Positions 15,934 through 27,297 of a stretch of 32,516 nt of DNA are shown here, piece by piece. This DNA comes from Arthrobacter celericrescens. Its GTDB lineage: Bacteria; Actinomycetota; Actinomycetes; Actinomycetales; Micrococcaceae. The stretch is taken from NCBI RefSeq assembly GCF_003614925.1, contig NZ_QYLP01000077.1, positions 1 to 32,516 of the forward strand. The letters are read 5' to 3'. The notes beneath the pieces were generated by a model that worked only from the letters and a program-made list of their open reading frames with translations, was not told where the DNA came from and did not search any database. Each line of letters starts with the position of its first letter. Within the stretch, counting starts at the first letter, position 1. The position numbers were made by a program, and so were the translations under genes.

Positions 15934-16707
15934 TTAGACACTTCCCTCTCCGGCGATGTCGCCTGACAGTGGTGCATGCAGTTCCCCTGTGTCAGGAGTC
16001 CGGCGGCGGGCAAGTGCGAAGCACAACACCAGGCCCGACCGCGCCAGGTAAATGGAAGACTTGATGGGCCCCTGGCTCGGAGTGCCGGCCTGGCGCTCCT
16101 TCATTTCCACAGGCACCTGGGTGACCTTGCACCCCGACTTGATGGCGACCACCAGGGAATCGATGGTGTCCCCGAGGTACTCGGTGGGGAAATGGGAAAT
16201 GTACTGCCGGATGGCCCGTTCGTTCGCGGCCCGGAACCCGGAGGTCACGTCCGTCAGGGGCGTGCGGGCCACAGCCGAGATGACTTTGGCCAGGAAGAAC
16301 ATCGCCCAGCGGCGAGGACCCTTCGCGCCGTAGCTGCCCCGGCCGGCAAAGCGGGCGCCGATGGAAATGTCCGAATGCTCCAGGCCTGCCAGGACCCGGT
16401 CGATGTCGTGCGGGTCGTGCTGCCCGTCGGCATCCACTTGGATGACTGCACGGTACTTGTGCCGCAGGGCGTATTTGAAACCGGCCCGCATGGCCCCGCC
16501 CACACCGAGGTTGAAGGGCAGCCGCAGCACCGTGGCACCCGCCTGCTCCGCGATCCTCGGAGTGTCGTCTTTGGAGCCGTCATCGACGACGAGCACATCG
16601 TGCTGGGGTACGACGTCAAGCACGTGTCGGATGGTGTTTCCGATAGCTTCTGCCTCGTTCCATGCTGGCATGACAATGAGAACGCCAGAACGCCGTGAAT
16701 TACCCAT
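15934..16707 (-). CDS. GtrB/DPM1-like polyprenyl-phosphate glycosyltransferase (GT2)
   Basis: A 257-residue GT2 enzyme with VLIVMPAWNEAEAIGNTI, LVVDDGSKDDT, NLGVGGAMRAGFKYAL and the metal motif QVDADGQHDP, then ISIGARFAGRGSYG and FPTEYLGDT in the back half. This is the pattern of dolichol/polyprenyl-phosphate sugar synthases that load a sugar on to the lipid for later use by GT-C enzymes outside the membrane. Several GT-C-like membrane proteins lie in the window and could be the users. I chose the ATG at 16707 rather than an upstream TTG (16725) because a good -10 element lies directly in front, which fits a leaderless transcript. It heads the leftward operon and is divergent from the DUF6541 gene. 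Confidence 0.85.
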   Translation of the reverse strand: MGNSRRSGVLIVMPAWNEAEAIGNTIRHVLDVVPQHDVLVVDDGSKDDTPRIAEQAGATVLRLPFNLGVGGAMRAGFKYALRHKYRAVIQVDADGQHDPHDIDRVLAGLEHSDISIGARFAGRGSYGAKGPRRWAMFFLAKVISAVARTPLTDVTSGFRAANERAIRQYISHFPTEYLGDTIDSLVVAIKSGCKVTQVPVEMKERQAGTPSQGPIKSSIYLARSGLVLCFALARRRTPDTGELHAPLSGDIAGEGSV

Positions 16708-16715
16708 GATTGTGG

Positions 16716-16724
16716 ATTGTATCA
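16716..16724 (-). promoter_or_regulatory. Extended -10 promoter (TGATACAAT) for a probably leaderless gene
   Basis: The minus strand reads TGATACAAT: a TGn extension and TACAAT, five of six matches to TATAAT. Eight bases separate the hexamer from the A of the ATG at 16707, the distance expected if that A is the transcription start. There is no ribosome site before this ATG. A TTGACT lies upstream but 24 bases from the hexamer, too far for a normal -35. Confidence 0.5.
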
Positions 16725-16827
16725 AGGAGAGGGGTCACCCCCGGCAGTCAAACGGCGCGTTGCCGCCACCGGGAAGGAACTCCCAGCCGGGCCTAGTAGT
16801 CTTGCGTTGACGTTTAGGAGTTGATCT

Positions 16828-18876
16828 ATGTCCTGGTGGGAAACCCTCCCCACGCTCGGAATCGCAATCGTTGTCTTCTTCGCCCCGGGCGTGGCTTTGC
16901 TGTGGACCGCCGGCGTGCGTGGCCCGAGCCTGGCCGTGCTGGCCGTCCCCGTGACAACCACCGTTGTCGCGTCGGCGGGCATCGTGTTCGGTTTCGCGCG
17001 GATTCCGTTCAATCCGATTTCCATCGCCGGGCTGACCGTGGTGCTCCTTGCGCTCGTCACCGCCGTGCGGTTCCTGCTGCGCCGGAGGGGCGCGAAGCAC
17101 AGCGCGCTGGAACTTCCTGACCCGGACCGCGGCGTATACCCCAGGACGGCCGTCAACAAGGCCATCGTGGTCCTCGCCGTGCTGGTCCCGGCAGTCATCA
17201 TCGCCGCGCGCTACATGTCCGGCTTCGGCAGTCCAGAGTCCTTCTCCGAGACGTTCGACAACGTCTACCACCTGAACGCGGTCCGCTACATCGCCGACAC
17301 CCAGTCGGCCAACACCCTGACCCTCGGGAACCTGACCGACACTTCCAAGGGTCTGTACCCGGCCGGCATGCACGCGCTGCTCGCGCTGGTCCTGATGTCC
17401 GGCGGGCAGGCCATCACCGTGGCCGTGAACTGGGGATCCATCCTCTTCGCAGCCGTTGTCTGGCCCCTGGGTTCACTCTTCCTGGTGACCCGGATCGTCG
17501 GGTCCCGGCCGCTGACCCTGCTGGGCGCCGGCATCCTGACCGCTGGTTTCAGCAGCTTCCCGTACCTGATGGTGGCCTTCGGCATCCTCTACCCCAACCA
17601 CGCGGCACTGACCATGCTGCCGGCGGTGCTGGCCCTGACCATCGAAGCCAGCGGCATCCGTTCGGGCAAGCTGAAGCTCAACGGGAACGCGATCGTCCTG
17701 CTGGCCGCCACCGTCCCCGGCCTCGCACTCACCCATCCGAGCGCCTTCGTTGCGCTGCTGCTGTTCGCGAGCCCCGCCGTCGTCGGCGTCTACCTCCGGG
17801 CTGCCGCCCGGCGGTACCGCGGGGAGATCAACGGCCGGACCTTCCTCGCGTGGACGCTCGCCGTCGCCGTCTATGCCGTTGGCAGCCTCGGCGTCTGGAT
17901 CGTTGTCCGGCCGCCGCAGAGCGCGGCCAGCTGGACCCCATTCCAGACCAATGCCCAGGCCCTCGGCGAGATCCTGGGAAGCGCCCCCATGGGCACCACG
18001 GTCGCTTGGATCATCTTCCTGTTGACCATCGCCGGCCTCTATGTCATCGCCCGGCGGATCAGGAAGCACTGGTGGAGCCTGGGTATGTTCGCCATCGCCG
18101 CGGTGCTCTACCTGATCGTTTCCGCCTGGCCGGTGGGCTCGTTCCGTTTCTTCATGACCGGCGTCTGGTACTCCGACAGCAACCGCTTCGCCGCGATGCT
18201 TCCGCTGGTGACGCTCCCCGTGGCCGCGCTCGGCCTGGACTGGATCATCGCCCGGCTCGGACCCTTCATCGCCCACTGGGCGTCCGCAACGCATGTTGGC
18301 GAGGCCCGGAAGAGCCCGCTGGAACCACTGCGGGGACTTGCCGCCCGCTTGCAGGGGCCGACGGCGTCCAGCGCCGCCGCTGCCGTCGTCGTCCTCGCGG
18401 TCGGCGTCGCCGGCCAGGGCGGCACCCTGGCGATGGTGCAGGAACGGCTGTCGACGACGTTCGAGACGCGCAGCGATTCAAGCCTCGTGACCACGGACGA
18501 ACTGGCGCTCATGAAGCAGCTGGCGGACATCGTCCCGGCGAGCGACATGATCGTGGGCAACCCGCGTACCGGCGCTTCCATGGCGTACGCCTTCTCCGGC
18601 CGCCACGTCGTCGCCCCGCACATCCTCGGTGCGCGCAGCGACAGCGAACGGCTCCTGATGGACCACTGGAGCGAGGCGGCCTACAACCCCAGTGTCTGCC
18701 CCGTGATCAAGGAGAAACGCGCCTACTGGGCGCTCGACTTCGCCGACCAGGAAATGACGCCGCGCGGCGAACCCCTCGAGGGCACCCGCGACCTCGCCGA
18801 CGATTCCGCCCCCGGAGTGGAATTGGTCAAGGAGGTCGGCAAGGCCCGCCTGTTCAAGATGACCGCCTGCGGCTAA
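16828..18876 (+). CDS. Large polytopic membrane protein, DUF6541-type (GT-C-like)
   Basis: A 682-residue protein with about 13 hydrophobic segments and a C-terminal extracytoplasmic domain of about 170 residues (from TTFETRSDSSLVTTDELALMK to the end). After the first helices comes FSETFDNVYHLNAVRYI, an acidic loop motif, and later PAGMHALLALVL, PNHAALTMLPAVLAL, LALTHPSAFVALLL and GVWYSDSNRFAAMLPLV. These are features of actinobacterial DUF6541 proteins, which resemble GT-C glycosyltransferases in layout. AGGAG seven bases before the ATG makes the start firm. It is a single-gene unit between a divergent glycosyltransferase operon and a hairpin terminator. A polyprenyl-phosphate-sugar-dependent transfer to a surface glycan is a plausible role, not shown. 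Confidence 0.8.
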   Translation: MSWWETLPTLGIAIVVFFAPGVALLWTAGVRGPSLAVLAVPVTTTVVASAGIVFGFARIPFNPISIAGLTVVLLALVTAVRFLLRRRGAKHSALELPDPDRGVYPRTAVNKAIVVLAVLVPAVIIAARYMSGFGSPESFSETFDNVYHLNAVRYIADTQSANTLTLGNLTDTSKGLYPAGMHALLALVLMSGGQAITVAVNWGSILFAAVVWPLGSLFLVTRIVGSRPLTLLGAGILTAGFSSFPYLMVAFGILYPNHAALTMLPAVLALTIEASGIRSGKLKLNGNAIVLLAATVPGLALTHPSAFVALLLFASPAVVGVYLRAAARRYRGEINGRTFLAWTLAVAVYAVGSLGVWIVVRPPQSAASWTPFQTNAQALGEILGSAPMGTTVAWIIFLLTIAGLYVIARRIRKHWWSLGMFAIAAVLYLIVSAWPVGSFRFFMTGVWYSDSNRFAAMLPLVTLPVAALGLDWIIARLGPFIAHWASATHVGEARKSPLEPLRGLAARLQGPTASSAAAAVVVLAVGVAGQGGTLAMVQERLSTTFETRSDSSLVTTDELALMKQLADIVPASDMIVGNPRTGASMAYAFSGRHVVAPHILGARSDSERLLMDHWSEAAYNPSVCPVIKEKRAYWALDFADQEMTPRGEPLEGTRDLADDSAPGVELVKEVGKARLFKMTACG

Positions 18877-18888
18877 GCCTCCACGCGA

Positions 18889-18921
18889 AAAGGGCGGGAC
18901 ACCTGGGGTGTCCCGCCCTTT
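18889..18921. terminator. Hairpin terminator between convergent genes
   Basis: Perfect 15-bp arms AAAGGGCGGGACACC / GGTGTCCCGCCCTTT surround a TGG loop. The A/T ends give T-rich tails on both strands, so it can serve both the DUF6541 gene and the leftward galactan operon that ends at 18948. Confidence 0.88.
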
Positions 18922-18947
18922 CTTCGTATTCGTCCTTCGTACGCGCC

Positions 18948-20012
18948 TCAGGCCTGCTTGGATTTGAAGACGGCCTTGGCCAGTTCGGGAACCACGTTGC
19001 GGGACGCCCATTCGGCACCGCGCATGGACTGACGCTGCAGGGCCACGGCCTCATCCCCCGAAACCACGTAGACGGTTCCGCGCCCGAAGTCCGGGAAGTC
19101 CTTGCTGAGCGCTTTGTTGGCCTTGTAGCTGTTGAAGTCGCTGGAGGGAACGTTCACCACCAGGACATCGGCGCTCAACTCGGCCGCACGCGTCCGCGGG
19201 AGATAGACCATGCCCTTCGGAAACCGTGCAGGGGCCTCCTTCAGGCCCTTGGCAAGCCCGCTGAGCGCGGGCGGTGCAGCGAGCCCGAGGGAAGTGAAGA
19301 ATGCAGCCGGCGCCGAGCCCTGCACAGCCAGGATCAGGTCGGACCCGGAGGCCGAGGACGCCGAAACGAACAGTGCAGTGGCGCCTTTGAGCACCGGGTA
19401 GTCGGCGACGGAGTCCGTGACTTCCTGGCGGGTTTCGTCGATCAAAGGCGCGGCGGTGTCCTGCAGACCGGTGACATCGGCGACGAACCGGGCCACCGCT
19501 TCCCACGACTCGGCCGGTACGCTCTCGGGCGCGAGAATCACGGGGGCGAGGGCGGACAGCGAGTCATACTCCTCGCGGCTCAGCCGGCCGCCCACGGCGA
19601 GGAACGCCTCGGGCTCGAGCTCGATGAAGACGGACGCGGCAAGCTGCCGGCCGTCGTCGTACGTCTCCGAAGCATCGGCAGAGGGCAAAGCCCGCAGGCC
19701 GGCCCGGTACCACGCGGTGGATTCCGCCGCCGGGCGGGACAGGGGAACCACACCCAACGAAACCAGTGTCTCTGCCTCCACCGCTCCCAGGGCCACGATC
19801 CGGGACGGTGGGGTCTTCAGTGTGGTGGTCCCGAAACGATGGGTGATTGACTTGGGGAACCCCGTATCCGAAGGCTTCACCTCCACGGGGCCCTTCTTGT
19901 CGACCGAGCAGCCGGCCACGGCAAGCGGGGCCAGGCCCGCGAGGGCAAGGAAGGCGCGGCGGCTGGTGCTCGTGCGCTCCGGTCCGGACATCATTTTCTC
20001 GTTTCCCATCAT
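18948..20012 (-). CDS. Tat-exported lipoprotein, periplasmic-binding (FepB/siderophore type) protein
   Basis: A 354-residue substrate-binding protein of the TroA/FecB fold. The N-terminus has SRRAF (Tat-like twin arginine) followed by a hydrophobic stretch and the lipobox LAVAGC with Cys at 35. The mature part has ITHRFGTTTLKTPPSRIVALGAVEAETLVSLGVVPL, the normal opening of iron-siderophore/cobalamin binding proteins, and LEPEAFLAVGGRLSREEYDSLSALAPVIL. Such proteins deliver a ligand to a FecCD-type permease, but no permease or ATPase gene is near; the ABC pair upstream is an exporter. Several ATGs are possible at the N-terminus; I give the first (20012). It ends the galactan operon, 30 bp after the acyltransferase. 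Ligand unknown. Confidence 0.85.
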   Translation of the reverse strand: MMGNEKMMSGPERTSTSRRAFLALAGLAPLAVAGCSVDKKGPVEVKPSDTGFPKSITHRFGTTTLKTPPSRIVALGAVEAETLVSLGVVPLSRPAAESTAWYRAGLRALPSADASETYDDGRQLAASVFIELEPEAFLAVGGRLSREEYDSLSALAPVILAPESVPAESWEAVARFVADVTGLQDTAAPLIDETRQEVTDSVADYPVLKGATALFVSASSASGSDLILAVQGSAPAAFFTSLGLAAPPALSGLAKGLKEAPARFPKGMVYLPRTRAAELSADVLVVNVPSSDFNSYKANKALSKDFPDFGRGTVYVVSGDEAVALQRQSMRGAEWASRNVVPELAKAVFKSKQA

Positions 20013-20042
20013 GAAATCTGCATCTCTGTCGTGGCCGCAGGC

Positions 20043-22208
20043 CTACGCTCCCCGGGCAAGGCTGAGCAGCCTGCGTTCGAAGACCGGGGCAAGACTCTCA
20101 ACATAACTCTTGCTCAGGTGATTGTTGTCGAAGAACACGAAAAGCCCGCCGGTCACCGCGTAGCAGCGGGCGTCGTCGCAGAACTGGTCCGACAGGTCCA
20201 GCACCTTGAGGTTGGCATGTCCAAGGTCCGCGACGGCCTTCGCCGTGGGGTCGGCCACGAGAGCCTTGCTCCGCTGCGACGCACACGCCAGGGCGTTGCC
20301 CTTGTTGTTGATGACGCAGCCGGGCGTGCTCTTGCCAAGGGTCAGGGGCGAGTCGCGGATGACAACCACCTTCGTGCCGTTCTGGCCCCACTTCGCGATC
20401 CGGCGTTCCACGGTGGACCGGTACTGGCTCAACTGGTCGCGGCCCGTGCCGTCGTCGATGGTTTCCTTCGCGGAGAAGGTCGAGGCTACCACCAGGTCCG
20501 GGCGCTGCTTCATGATCCTGTCGGAGACCTGGCCGCTCCAGTCCAGGCAGCGGGACTGGCTCTTCTCGTCCAGGCGCGGGGCGTCCATGAACGCGACCCT
20601 CTTCACGTCTGCCAGCGAGCAACCGCCGGCGAGGCTCAGGCGGACCTTCCACTGCTGCTTCCGGGCGAGGTCGAAGAACGCGACCTTCCAGTGCTCGGCG
20701 TGTGAGTCGCCGATGAACCAGACGGTCTTGGCGTCCTTCTTCCCTCCGGAGTAGTCGCAGTCCTGGAGATAGGGCACCCCTTGGACCCTGATCTGGTCAG
20801 TCGCCGAACGGCACCCGGACACGGCGAAGTAGGGCGACTGCGCCCGTCCGATGTTCAGAGCGTGCGGCGGACCGTACTTCTCCGGGCAGGAAGCCCCCTC
20901 GTTCAGGCTGGCCGCGCCGTAGCAGGGCGACTTTGAGAGGAGGGCCAGCTGTTCCTGCTGGACCTGCTCGGCGTGCCCGGCGGAGAACACCATGCCGAAG
21001 GCGAGGGCGCCCGCGAGCACCATCGCGCCGAAGCCGGCGAGGATGCTGACCCGTGCCTTCCGGTTCCGGAACAGCCGCGAACGGCCCGGATCCTCCACGA
21101 AGCGCTTGGTCAGCACCGCCAACACGATCGACGCGGCGCCAATGACGAGTTTGTCCCGGGTGCGCAGCTCGTGGCCGAGCAGCGGCACCGCCAGGACGAT
21201 CAGGGGCCAGTGCCACAGGTAGAGGGAATAGGAGATGTCGCCGAGCCCCTGGACAGGCCGGAAACCGACGGCGGGCAGTGCGCTCCGTCCCAGGACCGAG
21301 CCTGCGAGGACGATCGCCCCCGTGCCGAGGACCGGGATGAGCGCCATGGCGCCGGGGAACTGCGTCTGTTCGCCGAAGAGGGCGAGCGACACAACGAGGG
21401 CGACTGCACCGGCGCCGGCGAGCAGTCCCATCGGCCGCTGCAAAGCGGTCGGCTGCAGGATACCCTTGCCCTGCGCAGCGCGCCCCGCGAGTGCGAAGGT
21501 GGCCAGGGCGATCAGGCCCCCGGCCGCGAACTCCCAAGCCCGGGTGGTGGTGACGAAGTACGCCTCGTTCTTGCTGTCGATCGTGAAGTACACGCTGTAG
21601 GCCAGCGAAAGCACGAAGACCGTCCCCATGGCGGCGGACAGCAGGCGCAGCGGGGCCTTCCGCAGGCGGAGCGCCAGCAGGAACGCCCCGGCCAGCATCA
21701 GCGGCCACACCAGGTAAAACTGTTCCTCCACAGAGAGGGACCAGTAGTGCTGGACCGGCGTGGCCATTTCGTGGTCGGCCGAATAGTCGATGGCTTTGGC
21801 GGCCAGAAGCCAGTTCTCGCCGTAGAAGACCGCCGCGAGGGTTTCCCAGGCGACGTCAAGCCAGCGGGAGTACGGCTGGGTCAGCCACGAAGCGGCAGCG
21901 CTGACCACGGCGACCAGCAGTGCGGCAGGCAGGAGCCGCCGCATGCGCCGGCCGTAGAAGGTGGCCAGGCGGACCTTTCCGGTCGCCCGGAGCTCGTCCA
22001 CGAGGTGCCTCGTGATCAGGAAGCCGGAGATGACGAAGAAGATGTCCACGCCTACGTAGCCGCCCGGCAGGAGCCGGGGCCAGAGGTGGTTGACGACGAC
22101 GGCGGTCACCGCGAGGGCCCGGAGCGCCTGGATGTCGGTGCGGAATTTTCCTGCCGGCTTCGGCGTCGCCGGGCTGGAGACAGCTAGGGTGGGGGTCTGC
22201 TGGCTCAC
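20043..22208 (-). CDS. OafA-type acyltransferase 3 fused to an SGNH domain
   Basis: A 721-residue protein. Residues ~20-370 form the multi-helix acyltransferase-3 domain (IQALRALAVTAVVVNHLWP with H41, GVDIFFVISGFLI, HYWSLSVEEQFYLVWP). After a linking helix, the C-terminal extracellular part holds an SGNH hydrolase-like domain with GDSHAEHW (about 499-506) and FFDNNHLS, the Asp-x-x-His pair. In OafA-type enzymes the membrane part brings an acyl group across the membrane and the SGNH domain passes it to a polysaccharide. The start is GTG at 22208 with GGGAG eight bases upstream. It follows wzt by 49 bp in the galactan operon, so O-acetylation of the galactan is likely. Confidence 0.9.
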   Translation of the reverse strand: MSQQTPTLAVSSPATPKPAGKFRTDIQALRALAVTAVVVNHLWPRLLPGGYVGVDIFFVISGFLITRHLVDELRATGKVRLATFYGRRMRRLLPAALLVAVVSAAASWLTQPYSRWLDVAWETLAAVFYGENWLLAAKAIDYSADHEMATPVQHYWSLSVEEQFYLVWPLMLAGAFLLALRLRKAPLRLLSAAMGTVFVLSLAYSVYFTIDSKNEAYFVTTTRAWEFAAGGLIALATFALAGRAAQGKGILQPTALQRPMGLLAGAGAVALVVSLALFGEQTQFPGAMALIPVLGTGAIVLAGSVLGRSALPAVGFRPVQGLGDISYSLYLWHWPLIVLAVPLLGHELRTRDKLVIGAASIVLAVLTKRFVEDPGRSRLFRNRKARVSILAGFGAMVLAGALAFGMVFSAGHAEQVQQEQLALLSKSPCYGAASLNEGASCPEKYGPPHALNIGRAQSPYFAVSGCRSATDQIRVQGVPYLQDCDYSGGKKDAKTVWFIGDSHAEHWKVAFFDLARKQQWKVRLSLAGGCSLADVKRVAFMDAPRLDEKSQSRCLDWSGQVSDRIMKQRPDLVVASTFSAKETIDDGTGRDQLSQYRSTVERRIAKWGQNGTKVVVIRDSPLTLGKSTPGCVINNKGNALACASQRSKALVADPTAKAVADLGHANLKVLDLSDQFCDDARCYAVTGGLFVFFDNNHLSKSYVESLAPVFERRLLSLARGA

Positions 22209-22257
22209 CGCGGTGACTCCCGGCGTGTGTCAGCGGCGGGAGGCTGGGTCATGAAGC

Positions 22258-23007
22258 TCATCCCTTGGTGCGCGAACGCAGGAACTCGACGACGTCGTGG
22301 CTTGGCCCGTCCTTGAGCACACGGCCGTGTTCCAGGAGGACGCCCCGCGAACAGATCCGCTGCACAAGGTCGAGGTCGTGGCTCACGACGACGAGGGTCT
22401 GGCCGGCGTCCACGAGTTCCTGGATCTTGTCCAGGCACTTCTTCTGAAAGGGTTCGTCACCGACGGCGAGGATCTCATCCACGAGGAAGACCTCGGGGTC
22501 GGAGTGGACGGCCACGGAGAAAGCCAGGCGCAGGTACATGCCGGACGAGTAGAAGCGCACTTCGGTGTCGATGAATTCGCCGATCTCGGCGAATTCGACG
22601 ATCGAATCGAAGCGTTCCTTGATCTGGGTTTCGGACATGCCCAGGATGGCGGCATTGAGGTACACGTTGTCGCGCCCGGACAGGTCGGGGTGGAAGCCTG
22701 CGCCTACCTCGATCAGGCCGGCGACGCGTCCGCGGGTGCGCACGGTCCCCTCGTCCGGCGTCATGACGCCGGAAATGTGCTTGAGGAGGGTGGACTTGCC
22801 CGAGCCGTTGAATCCGAGCAGGGCAACCGTCTCGCCCTGGCGGATGTCCAGGCTCACGTCCCGGAGCGCGTGGAACTTGGCCGAAAGGTCACCCTTGCGT
22901 CCCTTGAGGAACCAGATGAGGGCTTCCTTGATGGACCGGGTGTGGCGCAGCACGAACTGCTTGCTGATGCCCTTGATCTCTACGGTGATGGGGGAAAGCT
23001 CGGACAC
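22258..23007 (-). CDS. wzt: Polysaccharide ABC exporter ATPase, Wzt/TagH-like
   Basis: A 249-residue nucleotide-binding domain: Walker A GFNGSGKST, Q-loop region VGAGFHPDLSGRDNVYLN (typical of polysaccharide exporters), signature YSSGMYLRLAFS, Walker B VFLVDEILAVGD and switch VVVSHDLD. It powers export of a lipid-linked polysaccharide with the permease just upstream. The length shows only the ATPase domain; the C-terminal carbohydrate-binding domain found in some O-antigen Wzt proteins is absent. The GTG at 23007 shares one base with the permease stop (TAGTG) and has AGGAG five bases upstream, so the 32-residue longer reading is rejected. Confidence 0.92.
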   Translation of the reverse strand: MSELSPITVEIKGISKQFVLRHTRSIKEALIWFLKGRKGDLSAKFHALRDVSLDIRQGETVALLGFNGSGKSTLLKHISGVMTPDEGTVRTRGRVAGLIEVGAGFHPDLSGRDNVYLNAAILGMSETQIKERFDSIVEFAEIGEFIDTEVRFYSSGMYLRLAFSVAVHSDPEVFLVDEILAVGDEPFQKKCLDKIQELVDAGQTLVVVSHDLDLVQRICSRGVLLEHGRVLKDGPSHDVVEFLRSRTKG

Positions 23008-23872
23008 TACAGCTCCTGCGCAAACTTGACTTCGAGCTTGCGGAAGGTGAATTGGCCGAGGGCAAGCACCGCAGCCGAGACGACGAGGGCAACCGGGAGC
23101 CAAAGCTCAAAGAGCTGAGGCGGAGCGGCCAGCGCCGCGTCGCCGCCCGACGTCGTCGACCAGAACGCGTAATGGAACAGTTCCACGCCCACCGTCACGG
23201 GATTCGACTGGTAGACGGCGAACCAGAAGTCTCCGAGGCGCTCGTGCACCATCGTCCACTGGTACATGACCGGTGACACCCAGGTGGCCACCATCAGCAT
23301 CATCTCCACGAAGTTCTCGGAGTCCCTGAAGTAGACGTTGACCGAGCTGAAGAAGAGGCCAAGCCCCACCGACAGCATGGCCAGCACCAGGAATCCCGCG
23401 AAGCCGGCGAAGATGCCGAGCGGGGTGGGCTGCCAGCCGGTCAGGAGGCAGCCGATGAGCAGCACCACTAGCTGCGGGAAGAAGTGGGCCGCCGACACGA
23501 AGACCGACGCCACCGGGAACAGCTCCCGCGGCAGGAAGATCTTCTTGATCAGGCCGCTGTTGTACACGATCGACTTCGCGGCGTTGTTGAGCGCCTCGGT
23601 GAAGAAGTTGATCAGCACAATGCCCGAGAAGAGGTACACGGCGTAGTTGCCGACATTCTTGTTCAGGCCCAGGAACACGCCCATCGCGATGTAGAACACG
23701 ACGAACTGGATGGCCGGCTTGACGTAGGACCAGATGACGCCGAGCACGGAACCCCGGTAGCGGAGTTTGATCTCCTTCCGGACCAGCAGCTTGAGCAGGT
23801 ACCTGCGTCGGAAGACGTCCTTGAGGCCCTGCCCGATCCCGGGCCGGACCAGGGGCGTGTCCAGGAGCGAGG

Positions 23873-23876
<4 letters not shown>
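23007..23876 (-). CDS. wzm: Polysaccharide ABC exporter permease, Wzm/TagG-like (ABC-2)
   Basis: A 289-residue ABC-2 permease with about six helices. It opens with an amphipathic stretch and LLKLLVRKEIKLRYRGSVLGVIWSYVKPAIQFVVFYIAMGVFL, the signature of Wzm/TagG/RfbA export permeases, followed by YAVYLFSGIVLINFFTEAL and FLPRELFPVASVFVSAAHFFPQLVVLL. With Wzt it would export the galactofuranose-containing glycan made by the neighbouring enzymes on its lipid carrier. ATG at 23876 overlaps the glfT2 stop by 4 bp. Confidence 0.92.
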
Positions 23877-27294
<3,418 letters not shown>

Positions 27295-27297
27295 TCA

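Noticed and set aside
16740..16760. TTGACT as -35 box for the GtrB-like gene
   Set aside because: It is 24 bases from the TACAAT hexamer, outside the normal 16-19 spacing.
17850..19850. Rightward 666-codon frame across the DUF6541 gene and the binding-protein gene
   Set aside because: It runs through a strong terminator and is out of frame or antisense to two well-supported genes; the peptide is Arg/Pro-rich without domains.
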